Below are positions 9,201-16,790 of a DNA stretch of 33,417 bases, one piece after another. The notes under the pieces were generated by a model, which was given only the letters and a program-made list of their open reading frames with translations, did not search any database and was not told where the DNA came from. Within the stretch, counting starts at the first letter, position 1. Each line of letters begins with the position of its first letter. Source of the stretch: Myxococcota bacterium (GTDB taxonomy: Bacteria > Myxococcota_A > UBA9160 > SMWR01); assembly GCA_022447545.1 (NCBI GenBank), contig JAKVBI010000008.1, forward strand, positions 1 to 33,417, in the 5' to 3' direction. The position numbers and the translations under genes are program-made.

Positions 9201-9820
9201 AAGAGCGCATATCGAACCTGATAGGGGACACCGGAGTCTCCGGCGTTCCGGTGTGCGTAGGGCTCGACTTCCGACCAGTACGCTTCGATCGCGCCGAGGT
9301 AGTCCTCCTTGGAGACCGGACTCTCGGGAGCTCCCGAGAAGGGGACACGGCCGCTTTCGACGGGAGGAACCCTCCACGGAAAACTTCCCGGCCGCCCGGG
9401 TTTTTCGACGACGTCCACGACGGAGAAACGAATTCGGGCGGGCGACGTGGACGGATCCGATCCCGGGACCTGGAAGTCGAAGTGGTCGGTCCCCGTGAAT
9501 CCAGGGCGCGGTTGGTAGATCAGCCGGTTGCTCGTGATCTCGGCGGGCGCTGTGGTGAGAGCTTGGCGCAGCGAACCGACCCATAGTTGGCCGTGACGAG
9601 GTAACTCGGTGATCCGAAAGGACTCGACATCCTGGGCGCTGCTCGCCAGGTCGACCCCCACCTCACCGTCACGGGGGACGTCGTAGCTGTTCGAGTAGGC
9701 GGCCGGAAGAGCTTGAGCTGCCTCCAAGCTCGTGAGAAGCACCACCCAATGGAGAAGTGTACGGGCAGTTCGGATCGAACGATCCGACCCGAAGCGTGTG
9801 ACTCCCACTTCGCCCCCCAT
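6263..9820 (-). CDS. Large secreted heparinase II/III-like protein with Cys-rich repeats and LamG-like C-terminus
   Basis: An 1185-residue exported protein if started at ATG 9820; a TTG at 9877 would add 19 residues and has no better ribosome site. Domains in order: signal peptide about 1-37 (hydrophobic LLHWVVLLTSLEAAQA); cadherin/Ig-like beta module 45-135 with LIYQPRPGFTGTDHFDF; an alpha/alpha-toroid of about 165-475; a heparinase II/III-like beta region from about 500 with RGHAHCDMGGISLLTQAG at 540-557; two cysteine-dense repeats of the Myxococcus/DUF4215 type (YCGDGVVQAGEACDD near 854, FCGNGRVESAYGETCD near 899); and a concanavalin/LamG-like domain about 955-1175 (GLVAWWPGDGSG). A polysaccharide lyase acting outside the cell on a uronic-acid polymer is inferred; the substrate is unknown. 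The tail could bind glycan or anchor the enzyme at the surface. Confidence 0.75.
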   Translation of the reverse strand: MGGEVGVTRFGSDRSIRTARTLLHWVVLLTSLEAAQALPAAYSNSYDVPRDGEVGVDLASSAQDVESFRITELPRHGQLWVGSLRQALTTAPAEITSNRLIYQPRPGFTGTDHFDFQVPGSDPSTSPARIRFSVVDVVEKPGRPGSFPWRVPPVESGRVPFSGAPESPVSKEDYLGAIEAYWSEVEPYAHRNAGDSGVPYQVRYALFEAFFYRVYRETDPVRAREHLDWAMKLLRGSAAYHLGDSSSTGESGHPPTNQTLELALETDRLLRDSPELGEGDRTLLRDHVTGIEARVRAIYATRGYEYGAIARSVRVASNYAVFSARYPDTPGTEERRAYTDAIWQAWFPQREFQPNSSHYGVMTLGNLVRWVDANQRSDLYRDPGFTALLERHFQWIAPLGIAPAVGQGTGLNVRPGLWVALLEKYARERRDGRWRWLAHRMFRWMQPRGEEMKQWGNIRGTAVLDLMRAYFDADESIEPVEPTLSSVATRTHAIWVAEGASQQAETQWGVTDELTWDKLILRSGADREALFALVEVSPVRGHAHCDMGGISLLTQAGSVLLSTPPYLLTSPKFHNVFQVQIPSERNCLKGDGGRSPYRDVRAELEVFEDAELATLARVRIPNYLAQPADLVRWIFFVKDRFLWIHDRLEVRGRIAHAAVGPAWNTGAIYGASGPNWFNTTFTTVPVADIWGLFYLMQWSNPARDLLVLFPELPDGSPPRPATVDYVGRDDSRGVVGRTLQNSSRYRIWQRQDGDLSAGQVIHTSSVLAPHAPNPDSRSLVDRFSLLLDAPDAAVLRYELAPGHEIWLGFSERMEAMRLGPLVSNTPFFAVERRAGETLDVVAGEGGPPKFLAEYCGDGVVQAGEACDDSNYVTEACVYGKTDCRVCNSRCQWEVGVPAFCGNGRVESAYGETCDGERSGPLVCRDFGFTAGELGCSECRVETRSCRLACVPRPDGLVAWWPGDGSGREWGGGPTARLVEGARFAQGGQRAGFELDGDAARVDVDAFAPSSRQGTLSLWLEPAAALEEDVAYTLVDTGGVPFWLRRNEAGEVEFLWNYDAGKKVRAAVPASDLLASGRWTHVVVRWDLERSLSNGHNLDVRVDYENAARYFQDRDAGGRDIRHFPKAPLRLGREVERAGREPSTRAFRGTIRDVAVFDRALNDGEVRDLFNAGALGMCGGTGGRES

Positions 9821-9932
9821 CTGAGACCGAAGTGTAGCCCGCCCGGGTCGGACCCAAGGGGCCTCGGACTCGGACAACCGAGGATCGGGACGTCAGTTCC
9901 CGCGTCGGCCACGGGGTCTCAGAAAGGTCGGC

Positions 9933-11033
9933 TCAGAGACACACACCTTCGGCTTCATCGGTACGCGCTCCCGTCAACTCACCCGCTTGCCCCGTACCGG
10001 TTGTCCAATTCCCAGCCGCGCGCTGGTAATCGCCACCGCTCTTCAGCGTCCCGCTGAGCGAAACATCTGCGGGAGCCCCGGGTGTCGCTGCAGCGAAGTC
10101 GCCGTTGGTCGCAGCCGTTCCCGTGAAAGCCGCTGCCGTGCCGGGCCACGTTACCTGGTCGATGGTTCCATCGTCATCGACGAACATCGCCCAGTCGCCG
10201 GCAGCGTCACCGGAAAAGGTGCCGCGATAACACCCCTCATAGATGTCTTGCAGCGTCTGGGCCACGGCTGCCTCCGCGGCGGCCGCCGACACCACCGTGG
10301 CTTGACCCGAGGTGCACGTCCATCCCGTCTGGCTCGGAATCAGCTGGATACAGGCAGGGGTGGGTTGGCACCCCTGGAGCAAGTCCGCTGCACACCGAAT
10401 CGAATCCGGATTGGTGAAATCGATGGGGGCCCAGTTGGGCCCGCGCACGATGGACACGATCGCCTCGTTTTTTGCCTGGGCCAAGTCGAGGTAGGATCCG
10501 TTTCGGTCGGGAGCTGAGTTGATGAAAGTCGCCTCGGTGAGCAGAAACTGCGCCATGCCCACCACAACGGGGTCGGTCTCGTCCACCGCACCGGGCACCA
10601 GATCGACCAACGTCAAGATCTCACGCGGCGTCGTAGGTTCCCCCAACCCGATGCCACCTCCGCCGTTTCCATCGACCCCTTTGCCAAACTGGAATGCAGT
10701 CCCCAGCCCGAAGCGCACCGACTCTCCAATCTCGTAGCCGTAGCAACTCGCGGTCTGAGGGGGGTACACCGGCAGTTCGGGGCTGTCCCCACAGATCTTC
10801 GTAGTCGCGATGACCACGCCACCCGCCCCAGCCAGGCCATCGATCTCGCCCGTGCGCGTGCAACCCGGGGGTTCACAGGAAACCTGGGAATTCATCAGGA
10901 ACCTTCCCGAGGAATTGAGCACCGTGCCACTGCTTCCAGAGCCCTCGAGGACTTCGCCGCTACACGCCAAGAAAGCCGTGAAGACGACCATGGAGACCCC
11001 ACGGGCCCGAGCGCTTCTCAGAATCTTCATCAT
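9933..11033 (-). CDS. Predicted outer-membrane lipoprotein, uncharacterised
   Basis: A 366-residue protein. The N-terminus MMKILRSARARG followed by a hydrophobic stretch and FLACSG gives a lipobox-like site with C24 as the likely lipidated residue, although F at -3 is not ideal. The region about 100-190 (EIGESVRFGLG, ILTLVDLVPGAVDETDPVV, then FLLTEATF) resembles a module I know from proteobacterial lipoproteins. There a short beta domain is followed by a linker and a C-terminal GTFSG-type beta-sandwich, seen here at about 285-360 (CYRGTFSGDAAGDW, VSLSGTLKSG). Several cysteines may form disulphides. No catalytic residues are evident. ATG 11033 is chosen because a GGAGGAGA ribosome site lies just upstream on the minus strand. 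It sits 112 bases before the heparinase-like gene. Confidence 0.7.
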   Translation of the reverse strand: MMKILRSARARGVSMVVFTAFLACSGEVLEGSGSSGTVLNSSGRFLMNSQVSCEPPGCTRTGEIDGLAGAGGVVIATTKICGDSPELPVYPPQTASCYGYEIGESVRFGLGTAFQFGKGVDGNGGGGIGLGEPTTPREILTLVDLVPGAVDETDPVVVGMAQFLLTEATFINSAPDRNGSYLDLAQAKNEAIVSIVRGPNWAPIDFTNPDSIRCAADLLQGCQPTPACIQLIPSQTGWTCTSGQATVVSAAAAEAAVAQTLQDIYEGCYRGTFSGDAAGDWAMFVDDDGTIDQVTWPGTAAAFTGTAATNGDFAAATPGAPADVSLSGTLKSGGDYQRAAGNWTTGTGQAGELTGARTDEAEGVCL

Positions 11034-11159
11034 CCCTGTCTCCTCCGTCCAAGCCTGTCTGCTCTTTCCTCGGGTCGCGCCCTCGTTCCCCGTGTCATGT
11101 GCCTGCTCCCACAACGCGACAAGGCCGACACTGGAGCATGGGTATCCCAATCTTGAGGC

Positions 11160-11972
11160 TCACTGAACGACATATTGACCACTCGCAAATTTTTCGAGCC
11201 GATCGTCGCTGGTGTAGAACTCGACCCCGTAGGCTCCAGGCTGCCAGCCATTCCGACGTTCGAGCCACACGTAACTCTGATCGTCCTCACGTGAGATGGA
11301 GTAACGACCGAGCAGCAGGAGCTCTGGATTGTCGGTCCGAAACCATTTCACGACCACCTCGTCGAGCGGATAGTCACCGCTGGGAAATACAGCGTAGACC
11401 CGGCGGGACCCGGCCTCGATATCGAGCGACGCGGCTACGATGGAATTATCACCGTTCACGGCCGTCGAAAAACTGACGAGTTCCGCAGCGGTCTCGACGA
11501 TCGGCTGCTGGCGCAACAAGCCGTCCATCGTGATCGATGAAAGACGCCTGGCGAAATCGCGCGGGTCACGCAGGGAGGAAAGATCGTCTTCGGTGAAATT
11601 CGTGACTCCAGCAATCACCGAAATCAACTCGTCGTCGCTCATACGATTGATGACGAAATCCACCGCCTGCTGAGGATCCCCGCCCCGATCGAGAACGAGG
11701 CGCGCCATGGCAGCCCGCGGGTCCTCGGACAGCGACTCCAACAATGTGTCGCTTCCAACTGGGGTGGAGACTTCGTTTTCAACGACAATGGGAGCAAGGG
11801 ACGGAGTCCGCGAAGGCGCCTGGTTGGATTCCGGCGCCTGTTCGACGGGAAACACCACGGGGACCGACTCGACGGAAGCCGACGAGCCCAGGCCGCCAGT
11901 CAGACGGCCGAGGCCGAATCCAGCGACGAAGACCAGCGCGAGTGCGAGTACGACCCTTCGGTGATCGGTCAT
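11160..11972 (-). CDS. Single-pass membrane-anchored protein of unknown function
   Basis: A 270-residue protein. MTDHRR is followed by a transmembrane segment at about 7-24 (VVLALALVFVAGFGLGRL), a Ser/Pro/Glu-rich linker (30-65), a helical region (75-165) with SEDPRAAMARLVLDRGGDP, and a C-terminal beta domain (about 180-270). The last domain carries YAVFPSGDYPLDEVVVKWF and ends with GWQPGAYGVEFYTSDDRLE. It is probably anchored in the inner membrane with the bulk in the periplasm. I do not recognise the family. The C-terminal W-x-P-G-x-Y-x-V pattern is like small beta domains that bind ligands in envelope proteins. ATG 11972 is chosen because hydrophobic sequence follows at once; the open frame upstream to 12419 looks non-coding. 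It lies 126 bases upstream of the lipoprotein gene on the same strand. Confidence 0.65.
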   Translation of the reverse strand: MTDHRRVVLALALVFVAGFGLGRLTGGLGSSASVESVPVVFPVEQAPESNQAPSRTPSLAPIVVENEVSTPVGSDTLLESLSEDPRAAMARLVLDRGGDPQQAVDFVINRMSDDELISVIAGVTNFTEDDLSSLRDPRDFARRLSSITMDGLLRQQPIVETAAELVSFSTAVNGDNSIVAASLDIEAGSRRVYAVFPSGDYPLDEVVVKWFRTDNPELLLLGRYSISREDDQSYVWLERRNGWQPGAYGVEFYTSDDRLEKFASGQYVVQ

Positions 11973-12333
11973 GATGGCCCCATTGGGAGATCCCAGCGAC
12001 GGTTTGTCAAGTGGGATGGAACCCCGGCCTGCCACTGCGAGCCCACATGGGCTTCGCGAAGAGGTTCGGACCGGATGGCGGTGCGACGGAAGTCGGCTCG
12101 AGCGCCGCCACGGTAGCAGCGTGCCCCTCGCCGGGCGAACCGGGCCGGGCCCAATCCCATATGCTGCACCCCTCGAACGAGGGATGCGGGGGGTGGTTTG
12201 GCCACGAGCCTCGTGACCCCATGGATCCTCCCAGCGATTCCCGGGATTCTGATATACCGGAGCCCATGTGGCACGGTGGGAGCGCCGCGTCGGCCCCGGA
12301 CCCTCGACGGGTTCCAGACGAAAAGGAGACCTC
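11973..12333. other. 361-base divergent intergenic region with a 14-base dyad
   Basis: This gap separates the membrane-anchored protein gene (minus) from an NTF2-like gene (plus). Open frames across it on both strands show no recognisable protein. A dyad CCCTCG-AA-CGAGGG lies at 12170-12183 and could be an operator or hairpin. A GATATA hexamer near 12249-12254 could be a -10 element for the plus-strand gene, but no good -35 is found at the right distance. Confidence 0.35.
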
Positions 12334-12870
12334 GTGAGCGAAGCAGCCCTGGCAGATCTCATCGCCAAGCAGGCGATCACCGAAGTCCTGTATCGATATT
12401 GCCGGGGACTCGATCGCATGGACCGGGAAATGGCTCTGTCGTGCTGGCACGAGGGTGGAACCGCCCACTACCTGGGGATGTTCCAAGGCACCGGAGTGGG
12501 CTTTGTCGATTGGGTCTGGGAAGCCCACGCTGAAATGGAGCGCCACTCCCATCAGGTCACCAACCCCCTCATCGAGGTGGATGGCGACCACGCCGTCAGT
12601 GAATCCTATGTGACGGTGGGGCTGTGGACCCGGCCCGCCCCCCAGCGGTTCCAGATCACCAGCCGTGGTCGCTACCTGGATCGCCTCTCCTGCCGGGACG
12701 GAGTCTGGGCCATCGAGCACCGGGTGCACATCCACGACCTCACGAGCCGAATCGAGCTGCCGGAAGACGCTCTGGAACAAGTCAATTCGGCCTCGCGCCG
12801 CGACCCGAAAGACCCCTCCTTCGAGATCCTGTCAAGCCTGAGGAGCGACGGGGCGAGCGCCTCGGATTGA
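12334..12870 (+). CDS. SnoaL_4-type NTF2-like protein
   Basis: A 178-residue protein with the SnoaL_4 arrangement. It has an N-terminal helix (ADLIAKQAITEVLYRYCRGL, about 6-25), the segment DREMALSCWHEGGTAHY, and beta strands ending near residue 135 (DGVWAIEHRVHIHD). Relatives include dehydratase-like and ring-hydroxylating-dioxygenase-beta-like folds, often found in aromatic and steroid catabolism clusters. The catalytic role here is unknown. His residues in the HSHQVTNP segment line the usual pocket position and might be functional. GTG 12334 is chosen because AAGGAG lies at 12323-12328 with ideal spacing. It converges with the LLM oxidoreductase gene, whose stop is 25 bases away. Confidence 0.82.
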   Translation: MSEAALADLIAKQAITEVLYRYCRGLDRMDREMALSCWHEGGTAHYLGMFQGTGVGFVDWVWEAHAEMERHSHQVTNPLIEVDGDHAVSESYVTVGLWTRPAPQRFQITSRGRYLDRLSCRDGVWAIEHRVHIHDLTSRIELPEDALEQVNSASRRDPKDPSFEILSSLRSDGASASD

Positions 12871-12895
12871 GAGCGACCTGCGTCGCGGGTGCCGC

Positions 12896-13816
12896 CTAAC
12901 GGCCCGGTGCCAGGGCTTCGATCAACTCCCAGTGGAGGCCCGCATCCCGACCCGACGGGTGTACGGCTTGGACGCAGACCTGTGTGGCTCCCGCATCGAG
13001 GTGCTCCTGAATCCGCCGTTCGATGGCAGCGAGATTCCCCCAGGCCACGGTTGCATCGATCAGACGATCCGACCCGCGGTCCTGAAAATCCGCGTCCTCA
13101 AAACCCAGCAGGCGCCAGTTCTTCCAGTAGTTCTCGAGTGCCAGATTCGCTGCCCCGGCCATCCGTGCCAGCTCCCGTGCACGACTGGGCTCGGTCTCGA
13201 GCACGGCCTTGAGTTCCACACAAAGCCAGGAATCAGGGCCGAGGATCTCCCGCGCCCGTCGAGTGTGCTCCGGCGGCATGAAATAGGGGTGGGCACCCGC
13301 CGAACGGTCCCGGGCCAGGGCGAGCATGCGCGGGCCCAGGGCCGCCAGCATGCGAGGCGGATCGGTTCCTGCGGTCGTGGCTGCAGCACCCGCGGGCGCT
13401 GCCGAGTCCCCCCCCAGGGCGCCGAGATCGAGGCCGGCATCCATCCGGTCCAAGTACTCGCGCATACTGGTCACTGGAGGCCCGTAATCGAGACCGTGCA
13501 TGCCCTCGACGATGGGAGGATGCGAAACGCCCAGCCCCAGCACGAAGCGCCCGGGAAACTGCTCGGCCAGCGTTCGCTGTGCAGCCGCCATGACGGCGGG
13601 AGGTCGCTCGAAGATGGGCAGGATGCCGGTGGCCAAAATCAGCCGCTCGGTGTGGGCCAGCAGCGACGAGGCAACCAGGAGCAGGTCTCGCCGCATGGAC
13701 ATGGGGTGCCAAAAGGTCGGGTAGCCGAGGGACTCGATACGCTGGGCGGCTTCGAGAGCCTCCGGCAGCGCGTAACCGTCTAGGGATCCCCAGACTGCAA
13801 TCTTTCCGAGTTCCAT
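12896..13816 (-). CDS. LLM (luciferase-like) class oxidoreductase, probably F420-dependent
   Basis: A 306-residue TIM-barrel flavin or F420 oxidoreductase of the bacterial luciferase superfamily. The N-terminal strand (KIAVWGSLDGY), the LGYPTFWHPMS segment near 30-40, the strand LILATGILPIF near 59-69 and the motif FVLGLGVSHPPIVEGMHG at 91-108 match the actinobacterial F420-dependent group typified by the MSMEG_4141 family. Members oxidise or reduce alcohols, carbonyls or double bonds using F420 or FMN; the cofactor cannot be settled from sequence. ATG 13816 is chosen with AGGAGG six bases upstream on the minus strand; a GTG one codon earlier would be too close. It is divergent from the SDR gene at 14073, with TGTCG-AG-CGACA at 13924-13935 between them as a possible operator. 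Confidence 0.85.
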   Translation of the reverse strand: MELGKIAVWGSLDGYALPEALEAAQRIESLGYPTFWHPMSMRRDLLLVASSLLAHTERLILATGILPIFERPPAVMAAAQRTLAEQFPGRFVLGLGVSHPPIVEGMHGLDYGPPVTSMREYLDRMDAGLDLGALGGDSAAPAGAAATTAGTDPPRMLAALGPRMLALARDRSAGAHPYFMPPEHTRRAREILGPDSWLCVELKAVLETEPSRARELARMAGAANLALENYWKNWRLLGFEDADFQDRGSDRLIDATVAWGNLAAIERRIQEHLDAGATQVCVQAVHPSGRDAGLHWELIEALAPGR

Positions 13817-14072
13817 CACACACCTCCTCGATTCCCAACACCCTCGCCATGTGCGCTCGGGTCACCACGGACAACCGACAACGGGGAGCTGACTGCTTCT
13901 CTGCGCCCCTACGCATGCCGGAGTGTCGAGCGACATAGCACCGAGCCGTCGCCTCGACCAGCACAGGCGACCGATTCCCCGGCGATCTGCCCAAGTCGCG
14001 TGACTCGAGGAGCGCTACGTGCTCGAACGAGGTGGCGTAGAGTTTCCCGGGACACCCAGGGGAGGGCAAAGC

Positions 14073-14855
14073 ATGAAGCGTCTCGAGGGGAAGACCGCCA
14101 TCGTCACGGGAGCGGCCCGAGGCACGGGGGAGGCCATCGCACGCCTGTTCGTCGCCGAAGGCGCTCGGGTCTTGCTGGGCGATGTCTTGACCAGCCTGGG
14201 ACAGAAACTCGCGGACGAACTGGGTGAAGCAGCGGAATTCGTGCCCCTCGATGTCAGCCGCGAAACCGACTGGGAGCAAACCGTGAGCCGTGCCCTCGCT
14301 CTACATGGGCGGATCGACGTACTGGTCAACAATGCGGCGATTCTTCACCTGGGCCCCCTGGAATCGACGAGCCCGGAGACGTTTCGTCGCATTCTCGAAG
14401 TCAACACCGTGGGACCTTTCCTCGGGTTGCGCGGTGTGCTCGATCCCATGCGCGCCCAGGGTGGAGGAACGGTGGTCAACATCGGCTCCATCGATTCGCT
14501 CCTGCCCCTCAACGGGTTGAGCGCCTACGCGGCCTCGAAGTGGGGGCTGCGCGGACTGTCCAAGACCGCCGCCATGGAACTCGGCCGGGCTGGGATTCGC
14601 GTGAACTCGGTCTGTCCATCGGGGGGCAACAGCGAGATGTTCGCACCCTGGCTCGAACCCATCGGGACCTTCCAGGACGAGGTCGAGAGCTACACGAGCG
14701 ACCGCGGAATTCCCGGCCCCTCCCCCTTCGAGGCCATTGCCGAAGCCGCCCTGTTCCTCGCCTCGGATGCTTCCAGCCACTGCACCGGCGTGGACCTCCC
14801 CGTCGACGGCGGCGCCCACGCCGGGCGATTCGTAGCGGGTTTCAACCGACTCTGA
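14073..14855 (+). CDS. Short-chain dehydrogenase/reductase (classical SDR)
   Basis: A 260-residue NAD(P)-dependent SDR with a Rossmann fold. Cofactor motif TGAARGTG spans 12-19, the acidic residue after strand 2 is D38 (suggesting NAD rather than NADP), and NNAA lies at 87-90. The catalytic tetrad is N111, S139, Y152 and K156 (GLSAYAASK). It resembles 3-alpha/20-beta-hydroxysteroid dehydrogenase-like and other alcohol dehydrogenases, with RVNSVCPSG in the C-terminal part. The substrate is a secondary alcohol or ketone that cannot be named. ATG 14073 has GGAGG at 14061-14065. It stands alone: the LLM gene is divergent upstream and a 555-base leader separates it from nqrA downstream. Confidence 0.88.
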   Translation: MKRLEGKTAIVTGAARGTGEAIARLFVAEGARVLLGDVLTSLGQKLADELGEAAEFVPLDVSRETDWEQTVSRALALHGRIDVLVNNAAILHLGPLESTSPETFRRILEVNTVGPFLGLRGVLDPMRAQGGGTVVNIGSIDSLLPLNGLSAYAASKWGLRGLSKTAAMELGRAGIRVNSVCPSGGNSEMFAPWLEPIGTFQDEVESYTSDRGIPGPSPFEAIAEAALFLASDASSHCTGVDLPVDGGAHAGRFVAGFNRL

Positions 14856-15410
14856 TCTCCATGAGGACTCAACTCCATCTCCTTTGACAAAAACGAGGTG
14901 AATACACCACGAAACAGCGGTTCGTAGAACCCTAAAACTCGAGCCGAGGCCGCAATCTGACCTTTTTGTGTATTTATTTCACCACACTTTGACTGATTCT
15001 GTGGGAAGTCGCGCGTGACCGGCCCCGGGTTGCGGCGGGCCCGGTTCCGCTGACCTGGGCAAGGTCGGGCTCGCGAACGAGTGCCGGAAATCTTCCGCAC
15101 CGGCAATTCGAAATGCACGAGCCTGATTTCCGCAGGGCGCGGTCGCCGGATCAGCGATCGCGTAGCGGGAACAATCGGTGGCGACCGGCCAGTTCTTCGC
15201 ATCATCCCACTTGTCGACAAGGTGTCCCCGCGACTAGTTTCTAGCCTGACTCCCGGGGCCGCTTTTTCTCGGGTCCATTGAAATGTTGGATATCCGAGGC
15301 GCGGACTCCCGGTCACCAATAACATTACGGCGTACTGTCGACTCGGCCTCTCCACTAAACCGGTGGAGTTTGCCTTGCAGATTTCGCCGGTAACACCGAT
15401 CGAAGACAAG
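14856..15410 (+). other. 555-base non-coding leader upstream of nqrA with several inverted repeats
   Basis: No protein is recognisable on either strand. The first 130 bases are unusually AT-rich for this window, containing TTGACA at 14884-14889 and a TATTTATTT run near 14980, so a promoter may lie here, but no matching -10 is clear. Inverted repeats follow: ACCGGCCCCG with CGGGCCCGGT (15018-15045, nine of ten pairs); CGGTCGCC with GGCGACCG (15140-15187, eight pairs); and the palindrome CTTGTCGACAAG (15210-15221). The region could end the SDR transcript, hold operators, or form a structured 5-prime leader of the nqr mRNA. Folding was not computed. Confidence 0.45.
15018..15045 (+). repeat. Strong GC-rich inverted repeat (terminator or leader hairpin)
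   Basis: ACCGGCCCCG at 15018-15027 pairs with CGGGCCCGGT at 15036-15045 in nine of ten positions, leaving an eight-base loop. No T-run follows, so a simple intrinsic terminator is not supported. It lies 163 bases after the SDR stop and 366 bases before nqrA. Confidence 0.45.
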
Positions 15411-16790
15411 ATGACACTGCACGAAATTCGGAAAGGCCTCGACGTCCCCATCTCGGGAGCGCCGATCCAGTCGATCCGCAATGACGCACTTCCGGAACGG
15501 GTCGCCGTCATGGCCGAGGACTTCCCCGGCATGAAGCCCCGTATGCTCGTCGAGGAGGGGGAAATCGTCGCGCGCGGTCAGGCGCTATTCGAGGACCGCA
15601 AGAACCCGGGCGTCCTGCACACGTCACCGGGTGCTGGCCGAGTCGCCGCCATCCATCGGGGTGCCAAGCGTGCACTCCAGTCGGTGGTCATCGCCCTTTC
15701 CGAAGACGAACGTGAAGAACGCGCCGGTGAAGATGCGTTCCAGAACTTCGCCTCCTTCACACACGAACCGGTGTCTGAACTCTCGAGAGAACAGGTCGTC
15801 GCGCTGCTGGTCGAATCCGGGCAGTGGGTGAGCCTGCGAACCCGTCCCTTCGGCAAAGTCCCTGCCATCGACTCCACCCCCCACGCGATCTTCGTGACCG
15901 CCACCGACACCAATCCTCTCGCCCTGCTTCCCGACGTGGCCATCGGGCGGCGCCGTGAAGACTTCGCGCGGGGCCTCGAGGTCGTGAGCAAGCTGACCGA
16001 AGGCACCACCTACCTGTGCATCCATGAAGATTCAGACGCCGACGAGGGCATCGAGGCCCCGGTCTCGGTGCAACGTTTCAGCGGCCCTCACCCCGCAGGC
16101 ACGGCCGGCTTGCACATCCACCTGCTCGATCCCGTCGGACGACACAAAACCGTCTGGACCGTGGGCTACCAGGACGTGATCGCCATCGGCAACCTTTTCG
16201 CCACGGGTGTCCTCGACGTGGAGCGCATCATCTCCCTGGCCGGCCCTCTGGTCGACGATCCACGCCTGGTGCGCACACGGCTGGGCGCATCGGTAGAGGA
16301 AGTCGCAGGCGACGAAGGGACCGCAACCGAAGCCCGCCGCATCGCCGGTTCGGTGCTGTCGGGGCGCAGCACCTCAGGGGAGCCCTTCGGTTTTCTGGGG
16401 CGTCACCACAACCAAATCAGCGTCCTGGCCGAGGGGCGCGAACGCCTCTTCATGGGCTGGCTCACACCCGGATGGAATGCCTTCTCGAGCCTTCCGATCT
16501 ATTTGTCGCGCCTGTTTCCCGGAAAGCGGTTCCCGATGACCACCACCACCAACGGTTCACCGCGCGCCATGGTGCCCCTCGGAACCTTCGAGAAGGTGAT
16601 GCCCATGGACATCCTCCCCACCTTCCTACTGCGCTCACTCGTCGTGGGAGACGTGGAAGAGGCCGAAAAATTGGGAGCTCTCGAACTGGAGGAAGAAGAC
16701 CTGGCACTGTGTAGCTTCATCTGCGCATCCAAGACCGACTACGGTCCTCTGCTGCGCAAGAACCTCGAGATCATCGAGAAGGAAGGCTGA
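15411..16790 (+). CDS. nqrA: Na+-translocating NADH:quinone oxidoreductase subunit A
   Basis: A 459-residue NqrA, the large peripheral subunit on the cytoplasmic side of the Na+-NQR respiratory complex, implicated in quinone binding. The alignment I can recall with Vibrio NqrA is close throughout: [13 protein letters not shown] at the start, [89 protein letters not shown] and [11 protein letters not shown] near the end. The start at ATG 15411 is set by homology to the short N-terminus of known NqrA; the ribosome site is poor (GAAGACAAG), and an upstream GTG at 15363 gives an unneeded extension. It is the first gene of nqrABCDEF-apbE-nqrM. Its stop overlaps the nqrB start by one base (TGATG). 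Confidence 0.96.
   Translation: MTLHEIRKGLDVPISGAPIQSIRNDALPERVAVMAEDFPGMKPRMLVEEGEIVARGQALFEDRKNPGVLHTSPGAGRVAAIHRGAKRALQSVVIALSEDEREERAGEDAFQNFASFTHEPVSELSREQVVALLVESGQWVSLRTRPFGKVPAIDSTPHAIFVTATDTNPLALLPDVAIGRRREDFARGLEVVSKLTEGTTYLCIHEDSDADEGIEAPVSVQRFSGPHPAGTAGLHIHLLDPVGRHKTVWTVGYQDVIAIGNLFATGVLDVERIISLAGPLVDDPRLVRTRLGASVEEVAGDEGTATEARRIAGSVLSGRSTSGEPFGFLGRHHNQISVLAEGRERLFMGWLTPGWNAFSSLPIYLSRLFPGKRFPMTTTTNGSPRAMVPLGTFEKVMPMDILPTFLLRSLVVGDVEEAEKLGALELEEEDLALCSFICASKTDYGPLLRKNLEIIEKEG

Noticed and set aside
12007-12780. Open frames on both strands across the gap before the SnoaL_4 gene
   Set aside because: No domain, no ribosome site, and overlap with a recognised gene; the gap is better read as non-coding.
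12873-12886. GCGAC-CTGC-GTCGC hairpin between the convergent SnoaL_4 and LLM genes
   Set aside because: Only five pairs and no T-run; too weak to call a terminator.
15154-15161. GCGATCGC octamer in the nqr leader, like the cyanobacterial HIP1 repeat
   Set aside because: A single copy in a GC-rich leader is expected by chance, and nothing else suggests a cyanobacterium.
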